From Mycolicibacterium sp. P1-5 (lineage in GTDB: Bacteria; Actinomycetota; Actinomycetes; Mycobacteriales; Mycobacteriaceae): a stretch of 64,000 nucleotides of DNA. The stretch lies in assembly GCF_008329565.1 (NCBI RefSeq), contig NZ_NPKT01000008.1, positions 1 through 64,000 on the forward strand. The letters run 5' to 3'. Made by a program: the position numbers and the translations under genes. Positions 61,184 through 64,000 of the stretch are shown one piece after another. The notes below the pieces were generated by a model. It was not told the origin of the DNA, searched no databases, and saw nothing but the letters and a program-made list of their open reading frames with translations. Within the stretch, counting starts at the first letter, position 1, and each line of letters starts with the position of its first letter.

Positions 61184-62227
61184 TCATCGGGACCTGCCGG
61201 GTAGGCCGTCGGCAAACGCCATGGCGTGGAAGATATGTGCGCCCTGGACGCCGGAGCCGTCGTTGGCGACGATGTACATGTCTCTGGTGCCGGGTCGGAT
61301 CGCCAAGCTGGTGGATTCCAGGTTCCGGCCGTGTGCCCGATCCGGCAGCAGGACTTGCCCGATGGGAATGCCGTTGCGGTTGAACACCAGAACGCGCCCC
61401 TGTCCGTACACCGCGACGTAGACGTTCCCGTCGGTGTCTACCCGCATGGAGTCGGGTGCGGGACCGTTGAACCGGTAGGCGATGGCCGTTCCGATCGGGG
61501 CGACGGCCGTGGCGTCGGCGAGTTCGACGCGGTGCAGCAGGTTGCGCGCGAACTCCGTTGCCCACAGCTGTTTCCCGTCCGGGCTGAGCGCCACCCCGTT
61601 GGCCTGCGCGAGGTGCGGCAGGATGGGGGTTATGGCCGAGAAATCGGGCGAGGCGTAGTAGATGCCGCCGGCTGGATTGGTGGACGAGCCACGGAAATCG
61701 GAGAAGTAGAAGCCCTCCTCGGGGCCGAACACGAGGTCGTTGGGAAGGTAACCGGCATCGGTGGGGATGACCGGACGCAGGCCCGATCCGTCGGTGTTCA
61801 CTGCCATGACGGCCCCTTGGTGGTAGCCGTCGCCCAGTGCCGCCACGAACAGCCGGCCGTCCGGGCCGAACGCCAGACCGCCGGGAGACAGTCGTTCCAG
61901 CCTGACGACCGTGGAGAGTTGCCGCTGCGGTGTCAGCCGCAGTACGCGCCGACCCGATACGTCGCAGAAGTACATGTTGCCGGCGGCATCGAAGGTCACC
62001 CCTTCGAGGATCATGCTGGTATCGGAGACGTGAAACCACGGCGTTGCCGAGACACTCTGCAGGTCCCGTTCGGGCGGCGGGATGGGGACCGGGCCCCGGT
62101 TGTGCTCGTCGTAGGACAGTTCCGTGGCGGCCGGTCCGGCTGAGGTCGATTCAGCTGAGCACCCGGCGAGAACGAGCGCGACCGATATGACTCCGGCCAG
62201 CGCCGCCGTCGGCACTCTGGTAGCCAT
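61184..62227 (-). CDS. SMP-30/gluconolactonase-like lipoprotein
   Basis: A 347-aa exported lipoprotein (lipobox LVLAGC). The mature part is a six-bladed propeller of the SMP-30/gluconolactonase type: GVTFDAAGNMYFCDV, GGLAFGPDGRLFVAA, DLVFGPEEGFYFSDF, GVALSPDGKQLWATE and MRVDTDGNVYVAVYGQG (all partial). Acidic and Asn residues at the blade tops would hold calcium for lactone hydrolysis. AGGGAGGAG lies just upstream of the ATG. Third gene of the cluster. Confidence 0.87.
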   Translation of the reverse strand: MATRVPTAALAGVISVALVLAGCSAESTSAGPAATELSYDEHNRGPVPIPPPERDLQSVSATPWFHVSDTSMILEGVTFDAAGNMYFCDVSGRRVLRLTPQRQLSTVVRLERLSPGGLAFGPDGRLFVAALGDGYHQGAVMAVNTDGSGLRPVIPTDAGYLPNDLVFGPEEGFYFSDFRGSSTNPAGGIYYASPDFSAITPILPHLAQANGVALSPDGKQLWATEFARNLLHRVELADATAVAPIGTAIAYRFNGPAPDSMRVDTDGNVYVAVYGQGRVLVFNRNGIPIGQVLLPDRAHGRNLESTSLAIRPGTRDMYIVANDGSGVQGAHIFHAMAFADGLPGRSR

Positions 62228-62271
62228 TTTCTCCTCCCTGCGAATTGGCCGACGCGCCGTGCCGCGGCGGT

Positions 62272-63036
62272 CTACTGCGCGGTGTAGGCACCGTCGACGG
62301 GCAGCGCGACGCCCGTGACGTAGCTGGCGCCGTCGCTGCACAGCCACAGCACCGCGGCGGCGATCTCGTCACCGCGGCCCAGACGGCCCATCGGGATCGC
62401 GGAGACCGCGCCGGCGGGATCGAGCTCACCGCCGGCGATCATGCGTGCGACCATCGGCGTCTCGATCGTGCCGGGGCAGACCGCGTTGACCCGCACGCCG
62501 CGCCTGCCGTACTGCAGCGCAACGCTCTTGGTCTGGCCGATCACACCGTGCTTGGTCGCGTGGTAGGTGGTGCGGCCGTCGCCGCCGACCAGGCCGCCGA
62601 GCGACGAGCAGTTGACGATCGCACCGGAGCCCTGCCGGCCCATCTGCACGAGCTCGTACTTCATCGAGGCCCACACGCCCTTGAGGTTGACCGCGACGAT
62701 CTTGTCGAAGGCCTCCCCCGTCTCCTCGGCGGAGTCGACCGGCGGGAGCATGATGCCGGCGTTGTTGAAGGCCATGTCGAGGCTGCCGAACTCTTCGACG
62801 GTGCGCTCGACGGCGGCCTTGACCTGGGTCTCGTCCGAGACGTCGCAGGCGATCGCGATCGTGCGGTGACCGGCGGCGGTGAGGTCGGCGGCAAGCTTCT
62901 CGGCGGTCTCGCCGTCGCGGTCCACGATGGCGACGGCTGCGCCGGCCTCCGCGAACGCGCGGACGGTGGACTCGCCCATGCCGGCGCTGCCGCCGGTGAC
63001 GAATGCCGTGTTTCCGGTGAAATCGTAGGTGACCAT
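62272..63036 (-). CDS. SDR family oxidoreductase
   Basis: A 254-aa SDR with AFVTGGSAGMGESTV, VDRDGETAEKL (NAD-type Asp), NNAGIMLPP, the active Ser in NCSSLGGLVGG, YHATKHGVIG and the terminal VTGVALPVDGAYTAQ. The start ATG 63036 has AGGGAG 9 nt upstream; the longer frame overlaps the next gene. It resembles glucose/levodione-type dehydrogenases. In a cluster with lactonase-like and hydrolase genes, it probably oxidises an alcohol or lactol; the substrate is unknown. Confidence 0.9.
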   Translation of the reverse strand: MVTYDFTGNTAFVTGGSAGMGESTVRAFAEAGAAVAIVDRDGETAEKLAADLTAAGHRTIAIACDVSDETQVKAAVERTVEEFGSLDMAFNNAGIMLPPVDSAEETGEAFDKIVAVNLKGVWASMKYELVQMGRQGSGAIVNCSSLGGLVGGDGRTTYHATKHGVIGQTKSVALQYGRRGVRVNAVCPGTIETPMVARMIAGGELDPAGAVSAIPMGRLGRGDEIAAAVLWLCSDGASYVTGVALPVDGAYTAQ

Positions 63037-63095
63037 GATGTGTTCTCCCTGTCGTGGTTCAGTGGGGCAAGCATCGAGGGCTTCCTCAATGTTGT

Positions 63096-63392
63096 TCAGG
63101 ATCGGGCGGTTTGAGCTGCATCGGGCCGGTCGAGCACCCGCAGTGCGGCGCCGGTCGCCACCGCGAGGACTGTCACGATCGCGGCCATCGGCACCGCCGT
63201 CTCGGCGCCGCCGAGCCCGGCCAGTGGAGCGATGACACCTGCCGTGCACCAGTGCAAAAAGCCCAGCATGTACATGTCCGTAGCCAGTGGTGCGATCGCC
63301 GTGATCAACACGATGGTGGCGAGCACTGCGGCGCTCAACGCAATCGGCACGCGGCTGTGTGTGTCGCGCGGCTGGTCGGTGGTCGGGGTCAT
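63096..63392 (-). CDS. Small three-helix membrane protein
   Basis: A 98-aa membrane protein of unknown function with three hydrophobic helices (IALSAAVLATIVLITAIAPL, MLGFLHWCTAGVIAPLAGL, AVPMAAIVTVLAVATGAAL). First gene of the minus-strand cluster, and divergent from the HTH regulator. The ATG 63392 has AAGGA 8 nt upstream. Confidence 0.75.
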   Translation of the reverse strand: MTPTTDQPRDTHSRVPIALSAAVLATIVLITAIAPLATDMYMLGFLHWCTAGVIAPLAGLGGAETAVPMAAIVTVLAVATGAALRVLDRPDAAQTARS

Positions 63393-63508
63393 CGGAGGTC
63401 CTTCTCGATGTCGGGGCTCGGCATCCATGCAAGCGCGTCGGACAGAGGTGAAGAAGTCTCTGCCGTGAGGTGTACCCGCAGGGCATCCCTGGTTGCCCGA
63501 TACGCCGG

Positions 63509-63514
63509 TAGCGT
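63509..63514 (+). promoter_or_regulatory. Predicted -10 of a leaderless HTH regulator transcript
   Basis: TAGCGT, 7 bp before the GTG at 63522, a spacing typical of leaderless mycobacterial genes. The 130-bp divergent gap would hold control sites for both directions. Confidence 0.4.
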
Positions 63515-63521
63515 CGGATCG

Positions 63522-64000
63522 GTGGACCATAAGGCCGAGGTGCGGGAGTTCCTGACCTCCCGCCGAGCGAAACTCATCCCGGCTGATGTCGGCCTCCCCG
63601 ACGCCGGACAGCGGCGGGTACCCGGGCTGCGCCGCGGTGAGGTCGCCACCCTCGCCGGGGTCAGCATCGAGTACTACGCCAAGCTGGAACGTGGCCAGAT
63701 CGCCGGTGCATCGTCCTCGGTCCTGGAGGCGATCGCGAATGCGTTGCGGCTCGACGACACCGAACGCGCTCACCTGTTCGACCTCGCCCGCACCGCTGAC
63801 GGCATCCCCACCTCCGGCCGGTCACGGCGCCGGGCGAGCAAACCGGTCGCGTCCCGACCCAGCCTGCACTGGGCGCTGGAGGCCATCACCAACGGTGTGG
63901 CCTTCGTCCGTAACCCGCAGCAGGATCTGGTGGCCACCAACGCTCTCGGACGGATCTTCTACTCACCACTCATCGGCGACGGCGGCCGCACCCCCAACCT
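63522..64000 (+). CDS. Helix-turn-helix regulator with MmyB-like domain (partial, runs off the window)
   Basis: An open frame from GTG 63522 to the window end, at least 159 aa. The N-terminus (EVREFLTSRRAKLIP, RRVPGLRRGEVATLAGVSIEYYAKLERGQIAG; fragments) is the XRE-type helix-turn-helix, and the part from LHWALEAI onward is the MmyB-like ligand domain (NPQQDLVATNALGRIFYSPL). Such regulators commonly sit divergent to SDR or hydrolase operons and repress them. The C-terminus is missing. Confidence 0.88.
   Translation, partial: MDHKAEVREFLTSRRAKLIPADVGLPDAGQRRVPGLRRGEVATLAGVSIEYYAKLERGQIAGASSSVLEAIANALRLDDTERAHLFDLARTADGIPTSGRSRRRASKPVASRPSLHWALEAITNGVAFVRNPQQDLVATNALGRIFYSPLIGDGGRTPN

Noticed and set aside
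59910..62039. 709-aa version of the Tat hydrolase
   Set aside because: The upstream third is an Arg-rich shadow of the SMP-30 lipoprotein gene; the Tat signal and ribosome site mark 61130 as the start.

Overview
The window looks like about 64 kb of chromosome from a mycobacterium, most likely a fast-growing environmental Mycolicibacterium-type species. The evidence is high G+C coding sequence, an antigen 85-type mycolyltransferase, a glycine-rich PGRS tract, a mycobacterial cutinase, F420/deazaflavin-type oxidoreductases, many short Ala/Pro-rich secreted proteins and frequent GTG/TTG or leaderless starts. No phage, plasmid, insertion sequence or CRISPR array is visible. The species cannot be named from the sequence alone.

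Layout. 0-9.2 kb: a P-loop kinase, the mycolyltransferase with a textbook terminator, a coupled pair of acyl-CoA dehydrogenases, an SDR, a SOUL heme-binding protein, a PAS-ANTAR regulator, a VanX-like dipeptidase and a Tat-exported siderophore-binding protein. 9.2-12.3 kb: an alpha/beta hydrolase frameshifted at a 5-bp tandem repeat, coupled to a flavin monooxygenase and facing a TetR regulator across a near-perfect operator. 12.3-16.5 kb: small exported proteins, an M15 peptidase, an S1 protease, a poorly coding AT-richer gap and a quinone-oxidoreductase-like protein. 16.6-22.5 kb: a GntR-controlled catabolic operon (CoA ligase, class II aldolase, amidohydrolase) with its own leaderless promoter, then a hydroxyacid dehydrogenase and a Ddn-family protein on either side of a 45-nt palindrome.

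22.6-32.6 kb: a secreted PGRS-linked GH5 endoglycoceramidase-like enzyme, then a metal-handling block: ArsR/CDF exporter, beta-propeller lipoprotein, SHOCT protein, Tat multicopper oxidase, Met-rich DUF305 lipoprotein and a His-rich membrane protein. Two 11-bp-period direct repeats that resemble a CopR box lie upstream of the oxidase and DUF305 genes. 32.8-41.6 kb: tRNA-Ala(GGC), an MFS transporter, phosphoglucomutase, a coupled crcB-crcB-DUF190 set, a cupin, a membrane protein, an LLM oxidoreductase and small proteins. 41.7-45 kb: a three-gene stress-signalling operon (receiver-PP2C phosphatase, CHASE3 histidine kinase, stand-alone receiver). 45-54 kb: exported esterase and DUF4185 proteins, a GAF-ANTAR regulator, a giant cyclase/ATPase/TPR protein whose first 26 codons are out of frame, and a B12-type radical SAM enzyme. 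54-64 kb: a zinc-ribbon SDR without the usual catalytic Tyr, a cutinase, an SDR, an esterase, a gap with a strong terminator next to a tRNA-like 3' end, then a five-gene minus-strand cluster (cyclophilin-like lipoprotein, Tat hydrolase, SMP-30 lipoprotein, SDR, small membrane protein) divergent from an HTH regulator cut off by the window end.

The features most worth follow-up are the PGRS-GH5 fusion, the CopR-like boxes, the two local frameshifts, the 45-nt palindrome in a divergent promoter and the catabolic operon of unknown substrate.
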